Assembly: GCA_050486285.1 (NCBI GenBank)
Contig: JBJHCZ010000017.1
Span: 1 to 64,000, forward strand
DNA from: JAITWN01 sp050486285
GTDB taxonomy: Bacteria > Pseudomonadota > Gammaproteobacteria > SZUA-140
Direction of reading: 5' to 3'
DNA: 64,000 nt
The translations under genes were made by a program, and so were the position numbers. The notes under the pieces were generated by a model. The model worked only from the letters and a program-made list of their open reading frames with translations, was not told where the DNA came from and ran no database searches. The stretch's first letter is position 1; every line of letters starts with the position of its first letter. Positions 38,553 to 48,990 of this stretch are shown here, one piece after another.

Positions 38553-39704
38553 ATGACACAGCGTTTCAAACTGACAGCACTCGCGGCGGCCGTGGCGATG
38601 TTCGCCGCCGCGCCGGCGTTCGCGGAGAAGGTCGAGACCAAGGGCGGCCTGAAGGTCACCTCCGATGACGGCAAGTTTTCGTTCCAGCTCGGCGGCCGCG
38701 TGCACGCCGATGCCTATATCTTCGACGAAGACGCCGTTCGTACCGTCAGTACCACGGAGTTTCGCCGCACGCGCCTGACGCTGACCGGCAAGCTCTATGA
38801 CTGGGATTACAAGATCGAGCAGGACTTCTCGGCCGGCAACACCACGGCCGGCTATCGCGACGTCTTCCTGTCGACGAAGACCATGGGCGGCACGGTCATG
38901 TTCGGCCAGTTCAAGCCCTTCCGCGCGATGGAGGAGATGACCAGCTCCAACGAGATCACGATGATGGAGCGCCCGTTCGCGACCGCGACCGGCCTCTATA
39001 ACGGCAGGCAGTTTCAGCAGGGCGTCGGCTATCGCACAGGCGCGGACAACTGGACCGGCGGCGTCTCGGTATTCAACCTGCGTGACGCGGCGGGCGCGCG
39101 CAACGCCGGCGTCGGCTTCGCGGGTCGCGTGACCTTCGCGCCGGTGATGACCGACATGAGCACGGTTCACGTTGGCGCGTCGTACAGCAGCGAGAATGCG
39201 AACCGCGACTCGGCGGTCGCCAGCGCCTCCGCCAGCTATGCCGGCCGCCGCGGCCCGTCGCAGACGATCGCGAGCGTGGGCGCAGGCAGGACGATCGATG
39301 CCGTCGGCCTCGAGTTCGGCATGACCCAGGGTCCGTTCTTCGTGCAGGCCGAATACGCGATGGCGACCTTCGGCCAGAACACCGGCGCCGACCAGGACGT
39401 CAACACCTACTATCTCATGGGCAGCTGGATGCTGACCGGCGAGACCAAGCCCTATCACAAGGGCAACGGCGTATTCCGCTCGGTCAGGCCGAAGAACGAG
39501 TCCGGCGCATGGGAGCTGACGGCGCGTTACGACACGATCGAGAACAAGGACATCACCGATCGCTCCGCGACCTCGACGACGGTCGGCGTCAACTACTACA
39601 TCAACCCGGCGATGCGCTTCATGCTCAATTACACGATGGGCGAGAACGACGTCAACGGCGACGAGACGAAGCAGATCGCGCTGCGCGGTCAGCTGGCATT
39701 CTGA
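38553..39704 (+). CDS. OprP/OprO-family phosphate-selective porin
   Basis: 383 residues. ATG 38553 is preceded by GGGAGA and starts a signal peptide (MTQRFKLTALAAAVAMFAAA, ending AFA). The mature protein matches the Porin_O_P type: FQLGGRVHADAYIFDED, TEFRRTRLTLTGKLYDWDY, KIEQDFSAG, VMFGQFKPF and a C-terminal strand ending LRGQLAF with the terminal phenylalanine. Such trimeric channels take up phosphate or polyphosphate across the outer membrane. The upstream PhoB box fits this, and a strong terminator follows. Length is a little shorter than Pseudomonas OprP. Confidence 0.85.
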   Translation: MTQRFKLTALAAAVAMFAAAPAFAEKVETKGGLKVTSDDGKFSFQLGGRVHADAYIFDEDAVRTVSTTEFRRTRLTLTGKLYDWDYKIEQDFSAGNTTAGYRDVFLSTKTMGGTVMFGQFKPFRAMEEMTSSNEITMMERPFATATGLYNGRQFQQGVGYRTGADNWTGGVSVFNLRDAAGARNAGVGFAGRVTFAPVMTDMSTVHVGASYSSENANRDSAVASASASYAGRRGPSQTIASVGAGRTIDAVGLEFGMTQGPFFVQAEYAMATFGQNTGADQDVNTYYLMGSWMLTGETKPYHKGNGVFRSVRPKNESGAWELTARYDTIENKDITDRSATSTTVGVNYYINPAMRFMLNYTMGENDVNGDETKQIALRGQLAF

Positions 39705-39725
39705 TCGCCGTTATCCGGTGCTGAC

Positions 39726-39766
39726 ACGGGGCGATGGCCGTCCGGCCATCGCCCCGTTTCTTTTTT
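39726..39766 (+). terminator. Intrinsic terminator of the porin gene
   Basis: ACGGGGCGATGGCC and GGCCATCGCCCCGT form a perfect 14-bp stem with GTCC loop, directly followed by TTCTTTTTT. It begins 22 bases after the porin stop. Confidence 0.92.
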
Positions 39767-39814
39767 CCGCGGGGTGACGGTATTCCGCCGTTTGTCGCCT
39801 GAGCGTGGAACAGA

Positions 39815-39842
39815 TTGACACCCGATGGTCACGGTGTATGCT
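39815..39842 (+). promoter_or_regulatory. Sigma70-type promoter for the DUF2934 gene
   Basis: TTGACA (39815-39820) and TATGCT (39837-39842) are separated by 16 bases, about 97 bases before the DUF2934 start. It lies after the porin terminator, so the gene is transcribed separately. Confidence 0.6.
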
Positions 39843-39938
39843 CGAATCGTCGGCGGGATGCCATGCCGGCGCCTGCAGTGTAGGGAGAAGGACGGCAAGC
39901 AGCGTTGCCGAACAGATTGCCCGACTTGGAGGTAAAGC

Positions 39939-40178
39939 ATGAAGACTGACGATGGAACGATGGTGCGATCCGGTGCCCCGCGACGGTCGGTTGCCCGGGT
40001 ACGGCAAGCCGTGTCGCCTGAGACCGGCGGCGTCTCGATCTCGGGGGATGAACGTCGTCACCTGATCGCCGAGGCGGCGTATTTCCGCGCGGAGGCTCGC
40101 GGCTTCGCGCCCGGCCAGGAGCTCGACGACTGGTTGCAGGCCGAAGCGGAGGTCGATACGGCGCTGCTGCGCCACTGA
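39939..40178 (+). CDS. DUF2934 small protein
   Basis: 79 residues. The second half, ERRHLIAEAAYFRAEARGF followed by PGQELDDWLQAEAEVD, is the DUF2934 motif, a short helical domain of unknown function common in proteobacteria. The N-terminal half is basic and unstructured. The ATG follows TTGGAGGTAAAGC, a strong ribosome site, and a good promoter is visible upstream. Confidence 0.8.
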   Translation: MKTDDGTMVRSGAPRRSVARVRQAVSPETGGVSISGDERRHLIAEAAYFRAEARGFAPGQELDDWLQAEAEVDTALLRH

Positions 40179-40340
40179 ATCCCGGCGTTTTCTGACGCCG
40201 GGCGCCGGTGGCTGGTCCGGGCGGGGTCACCCGCCGTCGGGCTGCCGGCTTGTCTGCCCCGGTGTATATGATAGAGTCCTCCCGGCGCCGGGATCCGACC
40301 GGCGAGGACCGAAGCCGGACCCCAGCTTCCCGCATCCCCG

Positions 40341-41633
40341 ATGCTTTTCGTCGCCCTCTCGATCTTCGTATTGACGATCGCGCTCGTCATCTGGCAGCCG
40401 CGCGGGCTCGGCATCGGCTGGAGCGCGCTGGCCGGGGCGGTGCTGGCGCTGGCGACCGGCGTCGTCGGGCTCGCCGATGTGCCGGTCGTCGTCGGTATCG
40501 TCTGGAACGCCACGCTTGCGTTCGTGTTCATCGTCATCATCGCGCTGCTGCTCGACGAGGCCGGCTATTTCGAATGGGCGGCGCTGCATGTCGCGCGCTG
40601 GGGCCGCGGCAGCGGCCTCAGGCTCTATGTCTTCGTGATCCTGCTCGGCGCGGCGGTCTCGGCGATCTTCGCGAACGACGGCGCGGTGCTGATCCTGACG
40701 CCGATCGTGCTCGAGATGTTGCGCGCGCTGGGGTTTCCCGCCGCCGCGGCCTTCGCGTTCGTCATCGCCGCCGGCTTCATCGCCGACGCCGCGAGTCTGC
40801 CGCTGGTGATCTCGAACCTCGTCAACATCATGTCGGCGGACTTTTTCGGGATAGGTTTCGCCGAATATGCCGCGGTCATGGCCGTCGTCAATCTGGTCGC
40901 CGTTGCCGTATCACTCGGGGTGTTGCTGCTGATGTTCCGCGCGCATATCCCGCGGGTCTATGATGCATCGGCGCTGCGCATGCCATCGGCTGCCATCAGG
41001 GATCCGGCGGTCTTCAGGACCGGGTGGTGGGTGCTGGCGCTGATGATGGCGGCCTTTCTCATCCTCGAACCGCTCGGGGTACCGGTATCCGCGATCGTCG
41101 GCGCCGGCGCGCTGGTCCTCCTGCTGGTCGCGGCGCGGGGAGACGCGATATCGACGCGGCGCGTGCTGCTCGGCGCGCCATGGCAGATCGTGATCTTTTC
41201 CGTCGGGATGTATCTGGTCGTCTACGGGCTGCGAAACCAGGGGCTGACCGGGGAGATCGCGGGGGCGCTCGACTGGCTGGCGCAATCCGGCGTCGTCGCG
41301 GCAGCGGTCGGCACCGGTGTCCTTGCCGCGCTGATGGCGTCGGTCATGAATAATCTGCCGGCGGTCATGGTCGTCGCATTGTCGATCGACGAGACGGCCG
41401 CGACCGGGGTCGTTCGCGAGGCGATGATCTACGCCAACGTGATCGGCACCGATATCGGTCCGAAGCTGACGCCGATCGGCAGCCTCGCGACGCTGCTGTG
41501 GCTGCACGTGCTCGCGCGCAAGGGGATCACGATCTCCTGGCGGGAATATATGCGCATCGGGCTGCTGATCGTCCCGCCGGTATTGCTGACGACGCTGCTG
41601 GCGCTCGCCGGCTGGCTCAGCCTGATCCGCTAG
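40341..41633 (+). CDS. arsB: Arsenite efflux transporter ArsB
   Basis: 430 residues, about 12 membrane helices. Diagnostic ArsB stretches are present: FVFIVIIALLLDEAGYFEWA, AVSAIFANDGAVLILTPIVL, MASVMNNLPAVMVVALSID and NVIGTDIGPKLTPIGSLATL. ArsB exports As(III) and Sb(III), alone or with ArsA. No arsR, arsC or arsA is adjacent, which is unusual; regulation must come from elsewhere or be constitutive. The convergent acs gene ends 3 bp away. Confidence 0.9.
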   Translation: MLFVALSIFVLTIALVIWQPRGLGIGWSALAGAVLALATGVVGLADVPVVVGIVWNATLAFVFIVIIALLLDEAGYFEWAALHVARWGRGSGLRLYVFVILLGAAVSAIFANDGAVLILTPIVLEMLRALGFPAAAAFAFVIAAGFIADAASLPLVISNLVNIMSADFFGIGFAEYAAVMAVVNLVAVAVSLGVLLLMFRAHIPRVYDASALRMPSAAIRDPAVFRTGWWVLALMMAAFLILEPLGVPVSAIVGAGALVLLLVAARGDAISTRRVLLGAPWQIVIFSVGMYLVVYGLRNQGLTGEIAGALDWLAQSGVVAAAVGTGVLAALMASVMNNLPAVMVVALSIDETAATGVVREAMIYANVIGTDIGPKLTPIGSLATLLWLHVLARKGITISWREYMRIGLLIVPPVLLTTLLALAGWLSLIR

Positions 41634-41636
41634 CGG

Positions 41637-43601
<1,965 letters not shown>

Positions 43602-43613
43602 GACGAACCCCGT

Positions 43614-43640
43614 CTGTCAGCCTGTGATACCGGCTGACAG
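43614..43640 (-). terminator. Hairpin between dksA and acs
   Basis: CTGTCAGCC and GGCTGACAG form a perfect 9-bp stem with a 9-base loop in the 80-bp gap. There is no U-tract, so it may be a Rho-assisted terminator, an mRNA end stabiliser or a leader hairpin of acs. Confidence 0.4.
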
Positions 43641-43681
43641 GTTATCAGGGATCGGAACGGGGCAACAAGCCGATGACGGGA

Positions 43682-44290
43682 TCAGCCCTTGACCTGGCGC
43701 TCGCGGATCTCGTCGAGGGTCTTGCAGTCGATGCACAGATTCGCGGTCGGACGCGCCTCGAGGCGGCGGATGCCGATCTCGATGCCGCAGGTCTCGCAAT
43801 AGCCGTACTCGCCGTTGTCGAGGTCGCGCAGCGACTCATCGATCTTCTTGATCAGCTTGCGCTCGCGATCGCGGGTGCGCAGCTCGAGCGCGAAGTCCGA
43901 TTCCTGGCTGGCGCGGTCGTTCGGGTCAGGGAAGTTCGCGGCCTCGTCGCGCATGTGATGGACGGTGCGCTCCATCTCCTCGATCAGCTTGGCCTTCCAG
44001 GTGTTGAGGATGATGCGGAAGTGCTCGACCTGCTTCGGACTCATGTAGGCCTCGCCCTTCTTTTCCTTGTACGGCTCGATGCCGAGATAGGGCAGTTGGG
44101 TCGAGGCAGCCGCAGGCTGCGCAGGCGCCTTGTGACCGGAGCGCGCACGCGACTTCGCCGCCGGCGCACGATCCTTCTTCGGGGCGGCCTTTTTGGCCGG
44201 GACCCGGGCCTTCTTCGCCACCGCCTTCTTCTTCGCGGGGGCGGCCTTCTTCCTTGCGCCGGTTGCGGCCTTCTTCTTCGCGACGGCCAT
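43682..44290 (-). CDS. dksA: RNA polymerase-binding transcription factor DksA, with basic N-terminal extension
   Basis: DksA enters the RNA polymerase secondary channel and, with ppGpp, drives the stringent response. ATG 44290 has AGGAGA upstream, giving 202 residues. The canonical part begins around LPYLGIEPYKEKKGEAYMSP and includes the coiled coil with the DxxDxA-type tip (DPNDRASQESDFALELRTRD) and a four-cysteine zinc finger (CETCGIEIGIRRLEARP ... CIDC). About 70 preceding residues are Lys/Ala/Pro-rich, histone H1-like, absent from E. coli DksA. A good promoter is visible at 44330-44358. Confidence 0.93.
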   Translation of the reverse strand: MAVAKKKAATGARKKAAPAKKKAVAKKARVPAKKAAPKKDRAPAAKSRARSGHKAPAQPAAASTQLPYLGIEPYKEKKGEAYMSPKQVEHFRIILNTWKAKLIEEMERTVHHMRDEAANFPDPNDRASQESDFALELRTRDRERKLIKKIDESLRDLDNGEYGYCETCGIEIGIRRLEARPTANLCIDCKTLDEIRERQVKG

Positions 44291-44329
44291 CAAGCTGTCT
44301 CCTGAGGGTTGGGCAAAAATAAACGCGTA

Positions 44330-44358
44330 TTTATACCAGATAGGCCCTTGTGGCTCAA
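44330..44358 (-). promoter_or_regulatory. dksA: Sigma70-type promoter of dksA
   Basis: Reading leftward, TTGAGC (44358-44353) and TATAAA (44335-44330) are separated by exactly 17 bases and lie about 40 bases before the dksA start. Confidence 0.65.
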
Positions 44359-44379
44359 TCACTTCCGCGAGAGGGCCTC

Positions 44380-44412
44380 GGGGTCAGAGTAGACATTGTC
44401 TACTCTGACCCC
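44380..44412. repeat. Short GGGGTCAGAG palindrome
   Basis: GGGGTCAGAGTAGACA and its exact complement (44397-44412) are separated by one base. It shares the GGGGTCAGAGT end with the 19.7-kb element but differs inside, so the two are variants of one REP-like family. It lies in the divergent dksA / phosphatase spacer. Confidence 0.8.
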
Positions 44413-44489
44413 GTAGCGGGGTGGGCGCAAGCGGGAGAAATGGTGTAAGATAGCCGGCTTCTGTACTAACATTCTGAATTTAATACATA

Positions 44490-45269
44490 ATGCACTCCAT
44501 CCAGGCACTGCTTTTCGACGTGGACGGCACCCTCGCGGATACCGAGCGCGACGGACACCGGATCGCGTTCAACCGGGCCTTTGCCGAGGCCGGTCTCGAC
44601 TGGGACTGGCACGACGAGCTCTACGGCGAGCTGCTCGCGATCTCCGGCGGCAAGGAACGCATGCATCATTATATGCGCCATCATGTCTACGCCGGCGGCA
44701 CCCCGCCGCAGGACCTCGCCGCGCGGGTGCCGGACCTGCATGCATCGAAGAACCGTTACTACTGGGAGATGCTGCGCGAGGGCGAGATCGCGCTGCGTCC
44801 CGGCGTCGCGCGCCTGTTGCGCGAGGCGCGCGACGCCGGTCTGCGCCTGGCGATCGCGACGACGACGACGCGCGACAACGTCACCGTGCTGCTCGAACAT
44901 ACGCTTGGTCCGGAGTCGGTCGGCTGGTTCGAGCTGATCGCGAGCGCCGACGAGATCGCGGACAAGAAGCCGTCGCCGGCGGTCTATGAGTATGCGCTGG
45001 CGCAACTCGGTCTCGACGCGGGGGACTGCATCGCGTTCGAGGATTCGGAGAACGGCTATGCCGCCGCGCAGGCGACCGGACTGCGCACGGTGATGACGGT
45101 CAATGCGTATACCCGCGACGGCGACTACCGCGATGCCGACCTCGTGCTGAGCAATCTCGGCGAGCCGGACGCCCCGTTCACGGTGCTGGGCGGACGGGCC
45201 GCCGCGCGCGTGCCGGCGGACGCGCGCTGTCTCGACCTTGCCTTGCTGGAACGGCTGTTCGGGGGCTGA
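44490..45269 (+). CDS. HAD-family phosphatase, CbbY-like
   Basis: 259 residues with HAD motif I FDVDGTLADTE at 9-19, motif II in LAIATTTTRDNV, lysine in ADKKPSP and motif IV FEDSENGYAAAQATG. The helical cap and the spacing match CbbY proteins, which dephosphorylate xylulose-1,5-bisphosphate, an inhibitor of Rubisco, in autotrophs. No Rubisco gene is in the window, so phosphoglycolate phosphatase-like or other sugar phosphatase roles remain possible. The aminotransferase starts 4 bp downstream. Confidence 0.78.
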   Translation: MHSIQALLFDVDGTLADTERDGHRIAFNRAFAEAGLDWDWHDELYGELLAISGGKERMHHYMRHHVYAGGTPPQDLAARVPDLHASKNRYYWEMLREGEIALRPGVARLLREARDAGLRLAIATTTTRDNVTVLLEHTLGPESVGWFELIASADEIADKKPSPAVYEYALAQLGLDAGDCIAFEDSENGYAAAQATGLRTVMTVNAYTRDGDYRDADLVLSNLGEPDAPFTVLGGRAAARVPADARCLDLALLERLFGG

Positions 45270-45273
45270 GGCG

Positions 45274-46452
45274 ATGAGCGCCGGCGACCAACGGGAACCC
45301 CGTGTCGCCGGACGGATGGCCGGGATCGAGCCGTTTCATGTGATGGACGTGCTCGCGCGGGCGCGGGCGCTGGAACGGGACGGGCGCTCGATCGTGCATA
45401 TGGAGATCGGCGAGCCGGACTTCGCGACGCCGGCGCCGGTCGTCGAGGCCGCCGCCGCCGCGCTGCGCGCCGGGAAGACGCACTACACGCCGGCGCTCGG
45501 CATGCCCGAGCTGCGCGCGGCGATCGCGGCCGATTACCGCGCGCGCGAGGGACTCGAACTCGATCCCGGGCGCGTCGTCGTCACGCCTGGCGCCTCGGGC
45601 GCCTTGCAACTGGCGCTCGGCGTGCTGCTCGATCCCGGCGACGATGTGTTGCTCGCCGATCCGGGGTATCCGTGCAACCGACATTTCGCGCGCCTGTTCG
45701 GGGCCAACCCCGTCGCCGTACCGGTCGGCGCCGACACGGCCTACCAGCTGACCGCCGCCGCGCTCGAACGTCACTGGACCGCGAATACCGCCGTGGTCAT
45801 GCTCGCGACGCCGTCGAACCCGACCGGGACGGTCATCGCGCCCGCCGAACTCGGACGCATCGCCGCGCTCGCGCGCGAGCGCGGGGCCACACTGGTCGTC
45901 GACGAGATCTATCAGCGTCTGGTCTACGGCGATCCGCTCGCCTCGGCGCTCGCGAGCGATGACGGCGTCTTCGTCATCAACAGCTTCTCGAAGTATTTCA
46001 GCATGACGGGCTGGCGCCTCGGCTGGCTGGTCGCGCCCGCGCCGTATGTCCCGCTGATCGATCGCCTTGCGCAGAACCTCTTTCTCGCGCCGCCGACGCC
46101 GGCGCAGCACGCGGCGCTCGCCGCGCTCGGCGCGGAGGCGCGCGCGATCTTCGATGAGCGGCGGGACATCCTGCGCGATCGGCGCGACTTCCTGCTGCCG
46201 GCGCTGCGCGGACTCGGTTTCGATATTCCGGCGGCGCCCGCGGGCGCGTTCTATCTCTATGCCGGTTGCGGGCATTTCACCACGGACAGTTACGGCTTCA
46301 CGCTCGACCTGCTGGAACGGGCCGCTGTCGCGATCACGCCGGGCCGTGACTTCGGCAGGCATCGCGCGGAGACGCATGTGCGTTTCGCGTACACGACCTC
46401 GATGGAACAGCTCGAGCGGGGCGTGGCGCGGTTGCGCGATTTCCTGCGCTGA
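45274..46452 (+). CDS. Class I/II pyridoxal-phosphate aminotransferase
   Basis: 392 residues, fold type I. IVHMEIGEPDFATPAPVVEA near the N-terminus, TPSNPTGTVI and VVDEIYQRLVYG mid-protein, and the Schiff-base lysine in SFSKYFSMTGWRLGW are typical of the aspartate aminotransferase-like group (AlaA/AspC/DapL relatives). The conserved substrate-carboxylate arginine appears in HVRFAYTTSMEQL. Exact substrate not assignable. ATG 45274 follows the phosphatase stop closely, so they are co-transcribed. Confidence 0.85.
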   Translation: MSAGDQREPRVAGRMAGIEPFHVMDVLARARALERDGRSIVHMEIGEPDFATPAPVVEAAAAALRAGKTHYTPALGMPELRAAIAADYRAREGLELDPGRVVVTPGASGALQLALGVLLDPGDDVLLADPGYPCNRHFARLFGANPVAVPVGADTAYQLTAAALERHWTANTAVVMLATPSNPTGTVIAPAELGRIAALARERGATLVVDEIYQRLVYGDPLASALASDDGVFVINSFSKYFSMTGWRLGWLVAPAPYVPLIDRLAQNLFLAPPTPAQHAALAALGAEARAIFDERRDILRDRRDFLLPALRGLGFDIPAAPAGAFYLYAGCGHFTTDSYGFTLDLLERAAVAITPGRDFGRHRAETHVRFAYTTSMEQLERGVARLRDFLR

Positions 46453-46473
46453 GCCGGAAATCTGCGCCGGCGA

Positions 46474-47274
46474 TCAGAGCCAGAACAGGACCAGCAGCAC
46501 CGCGCCGAGCACGAGCCGGTAGAGGATGAACGGCAACAGGCCGATGCGGCTGAGCAGTTCGATGAAGAAGTGGATGGTCCAGTAGGCGACGAAGCCCGCG
46601 ATCGCGGCGCCGAGCAGCAGATCCATCCACGGCAGCGCGGCGTCGTCGCCGAGGACGTCGAGCGCCTGCCAGCCGCCGGCCAGCGCGATGACCGGGATCG
46701 ACAGCAGGAACGAAAAGCGCGCGGCGGCCTCGCGCGTCAGGCCGAGCATCAGCCCGGCGGTGATCGTGATGCCCGAGCGCGAGGTGCCCGGGATCAGCGC
46801 CAGCGCCTGCGCGCAGCCGATCAGCAGGATGTCGCGAAGGCTCAGGCTGTGCTCGTCGCGCGCGCGGCGGCCGCGTGCGTCCGCCCACCACAGCAACAGG
46901 CCGAAGCCGATCGTCGCCAGCGCGATGACCAGCGTCGAGCGCAGCTCGGTCTCGATGATCCCCTTGAACAACAAGCCCGCGAGCCCCGCCGGGATCGTGC
47001 CGAGCAGCACGCCCCAGGCGAGCCGGCTGTCTGCGGTGTGACGGCCCCGGATGATCGAGCCGAACCAGTCGCGGGTCATCACCGCGAGTTCGCGGCGGAA
47101 ATAGGTCATCACCGCGACCAGCGTGCCGACATGGACCGCGACGTCGAAGGCCAGCCCCTGATCCTCGCTGCCGGTCACCGCGGGCAACAGGATCAGGTGC
47201 GCGGCGCTCGAGATCGGCAGGAACTCGGTGAGTCCCTGGATCAGCGCGAGGAGTATGATTTGCCACAATTCCAT
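46474..47274 (-). CDS. uppP: Undecaprenyl-diphosphatase UppP (BacA)
   Basis: Recycles undecaprenyl pyrophosphate to the monophosphate carrier needed for peptidoglycan and other envelope polymers, and gives bacitracin resistance. 266 residues, polytopic. The active-site motifs are intact: LIQGLTEFLPISSAAHLILL near the N-terminus and PGTSRSGITITAGLMLGL in the middle. Convergent with the aminotransferase (21-bp gap) and 17 bp downstream of the sugar kinase on the same strand. Confidence 0.93.
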   Translation of the reverse strand: MELWQIILLALIQGLTEFLPISSAAHLILLPAVTGSEDQGLAFDVAVHVGTLVAVMTYFRRELAVMTRDWFGSIIRGRHTADSRLAWGVLLGTIPAGLAGLLFKGIIETELRSTLVIALATIGFGLLLWWADARGRRARDEHSLSLRDILLIGCAQALALIPGTSRSGITITAGLMLGLTREAAARFSFLLSIPVIALAGGWQALDVLGDDAALPWMDLLLGAAIAGFVAYWTIHFFIELLSRIGLLPFILYRLVLGAVLLVLFWL

Positions 47275-47291
47275 GATCGGTCCTGTATCGG

Positions 47292-48566
47292 CTATGCGGC
47301 GCGCAGCGCGAGCATGGCCGCGCCATGGCAGGCCTGATCGCTGCGCGGGGTTTCGAACGGGATGCCGGGCAGGGCGCGCCGGCGGGTCGCGGTCCAGGCC
47401 GGATTGCGCGCGCCGCCGCCGACCGTCAGGATCCGCCGCGGCGACGGCGCGCCGAGTTCCCGGAGGCGGGCGTAGCCCGCCGCCTCGATCGCCGCGATGC
47501 CTTCGAGCATGCCCTGTAGAAAACGCGCGTCGTCGGCCGGTCGCGGCGACAGGCGCGGCGCGAGCGCCGGGTCGTTGCGCGGGAAGCGTTCGCCGGGCGT
47601 GACCAGCGGATAGTAGTCGAGCCCGGTCGGCGTCGCCGCATCGAGCGTCGGCGTCAGCGCCTCGAGCTGTTCGACAGTGAAGTATTCGAGCAGCACGGCG
47701 CCGCCGCTGTTCGACGCGCCGCCGGCGAGCCAGAGATCGCCGAGCCGGTGGCTGTAGATCCCGCAGGCCGGCGCGAACAGCGGTTGTGCGGACAGCAGCT
47801 TCAGCACCAGCGTCGAGCCGAGCGAGGTCACCGCGTCGCCGGGCATGTCCGCGCCGGTCGCGATGAACGCCGCGACGCTGTCGGTGGTGCCGGCGACGAT
47901 CGCGAGATCCTTGCGGTAGCCGAGCGCGCGGATCTTCGGTGCATTCAGCGTCCCGATCGCGGTGCCGGGCGGCACGACCTCGGGCAGCAGCGCGTGATCG
48001 ACGTCGAGTCGCGCGAGCCAGTCCGGCCAGCGCCGGCGCAGCGGATCATAGCCGAGCTTGAGCGCATTGTTCTCGTCGCTGATGCCGAAACGACCGCTGA
48101 GGCGCCCGGCGATCCAGTCGGCCTGGTGCAGCGCGTGACGGGCCTGCCGCATGGCGGGCTGCGATTGCAGCCACAGCAACTTTGCGAGCGCGGATCCGGC
48201 GCCGTGCGCGGCGCAGTCGGTCGGGGCGACCGCGGCGATAAGCTCGGCCTCGCGGGTCGCGCGCGCGTCGTTGTACATCAGCGCCGGCCCGAGCGGTCGG
48301 CCGTCAGCATCGGTGAGCAGCAGCGTCGCCGAGGTCGCGTCGACCGCCAGCGCGTCGATTTCCCCGGGCGGCGTCTTCGCCGCGAGCGCGCGCAACACGA
48401 AATAGACGGTCTCCCACCACAGCTCCGGCGACTGTTCGCGCTGCGCGCCGTCGCGACGCGCGGCCGGCATGCACACCGAGGCCTCGGCGAGCACCCGGCC
48501 CTCTGAGTCGATGACGACCCCGCGGCCGCCGCTGGTGCCGACGTCGATGCCGAGCGCGCGCCGCAT
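47292..48566 (-). CDS. FGGY-family sugar kinase, D-ribulokinase-like
   Basis: 424 residues, notably shorter than the usual 480-530 of xylulokinases but equal to the small D-ribulose kinase type known from cyanobacteria and plants (SePSK-like). The N-terminus LGIDVGTSGGRGVVID is the ATPase phosphate-1 loop, YNDARATREAELI the substrate region, and TVGGGARNPAWTATRRRALP the adenosine motif. It probably phosphorylates a free ketopentose. Its start overlaps the queF stop by one base, so it is in an operon with queF and possibly uppP. Confidence 0.72.
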   Translation of the reverse strand: MRRALGIDVGTSGGRGVVIDSEGRVLAEASVCMPAARRDGAQREQSPELWWETVYFVLRALAAKTPPGEIDALAVDATSATLLLTDADGRPLGPALMYNDARATREAELIAAVAPTDCAAHGAGSALAKLLWLQSQPAMRQARHALHQADWIAGRLSGRFGISDENNALKLGYDPLRRRWPDWLARLDVDHALLPEVVPPGTAIGTLNAPKIRALGYRKDLAIVAGTTDSVAAFIATGADMPGDAVTSLGSTLVLKLLSAQPLFAPACGIYSHRLGDLWLAGGASNSGGAVLLEYFTVEQLEALTPTLDAATPTGLDYYPLVTPGERFPRNDPALAPRLSPRPADDARFLQGMLEGIAAIEAAGYARLRELGAPSPRRILTVGGGARNPAWTATRRRALPGIPFETPRSDQACHGAAMLALRAA

Positions 48567-48970
48567 CAGGGCAGGTTGACCGGCTCCGGCGCGACCCAGG
48601 TCTCGCTGCGAAATTCGGCGACGACCGTCGTGTAGATCCCGCCGCGGACATTGAACTCGGAGGTCAGGCGCATGTAGTGCGGCTCGCAGGCGCGCGCGAG
48701 GTCGTCGAGGATCTCGTTGGTGACGGCCTCATGGAACGCCCCGCGGTCACGATACGACCAGATATAGAGCTTCAGCGACTTCAGTTCGACGCAGCGTTCC
48801 GCCGGCACGTATTCGAGATTCAGCGTCGCGAAATCAGGCTGGCCGGTCTTCGGGCACAGGCAGGTGAACTCGGGGATCCGGATCCGGACCGTGTAGTCGC
48901 GGCCCGGATTCGGGTTGTCGAAGGTTTCCAGTTCCTTCCCGGGTTTGCTTGGCATGGGCAACGTGCTCAA
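48566..48970 (-). CDS. queF: NADPH-dependent 7-cyano-7-deazaguanine reductase QueF
   Basis: Reduces preQ0 to preQ1 in queuosine biosynthesis. 134 residues, so the short unimodular (type I) form of the tunnelling-fold enzyme. The nucleophilic cysteine lies in FTCLCPKTGQPDFA with the catalytic aspartate in the same motif, and the NADPH region reads ELKSLKLYIWSYRDRGAFHE. C-terminal RGGIYTTVVAEF is typical. Gammaproteobacteria often have the longer bimodular form. First gene of the leftward operon with the sugar kinase. Confidence 0.92.
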   Translation of the reverse strand: MSTLPMPSKPGKELETFDNPNPGRDYTVRIRIPEFTCLCPKTGQPDFATLNLEYVPAERCVELKSLKLYIWSYRDRGAFHEAVTNEILDDLARACEPHYMRLTSEFNVRGGIYTTVVAEFRSETWVAPEPVNLP

Positions 48971-48990
48971 TGAATGATAATCAGATCAGA

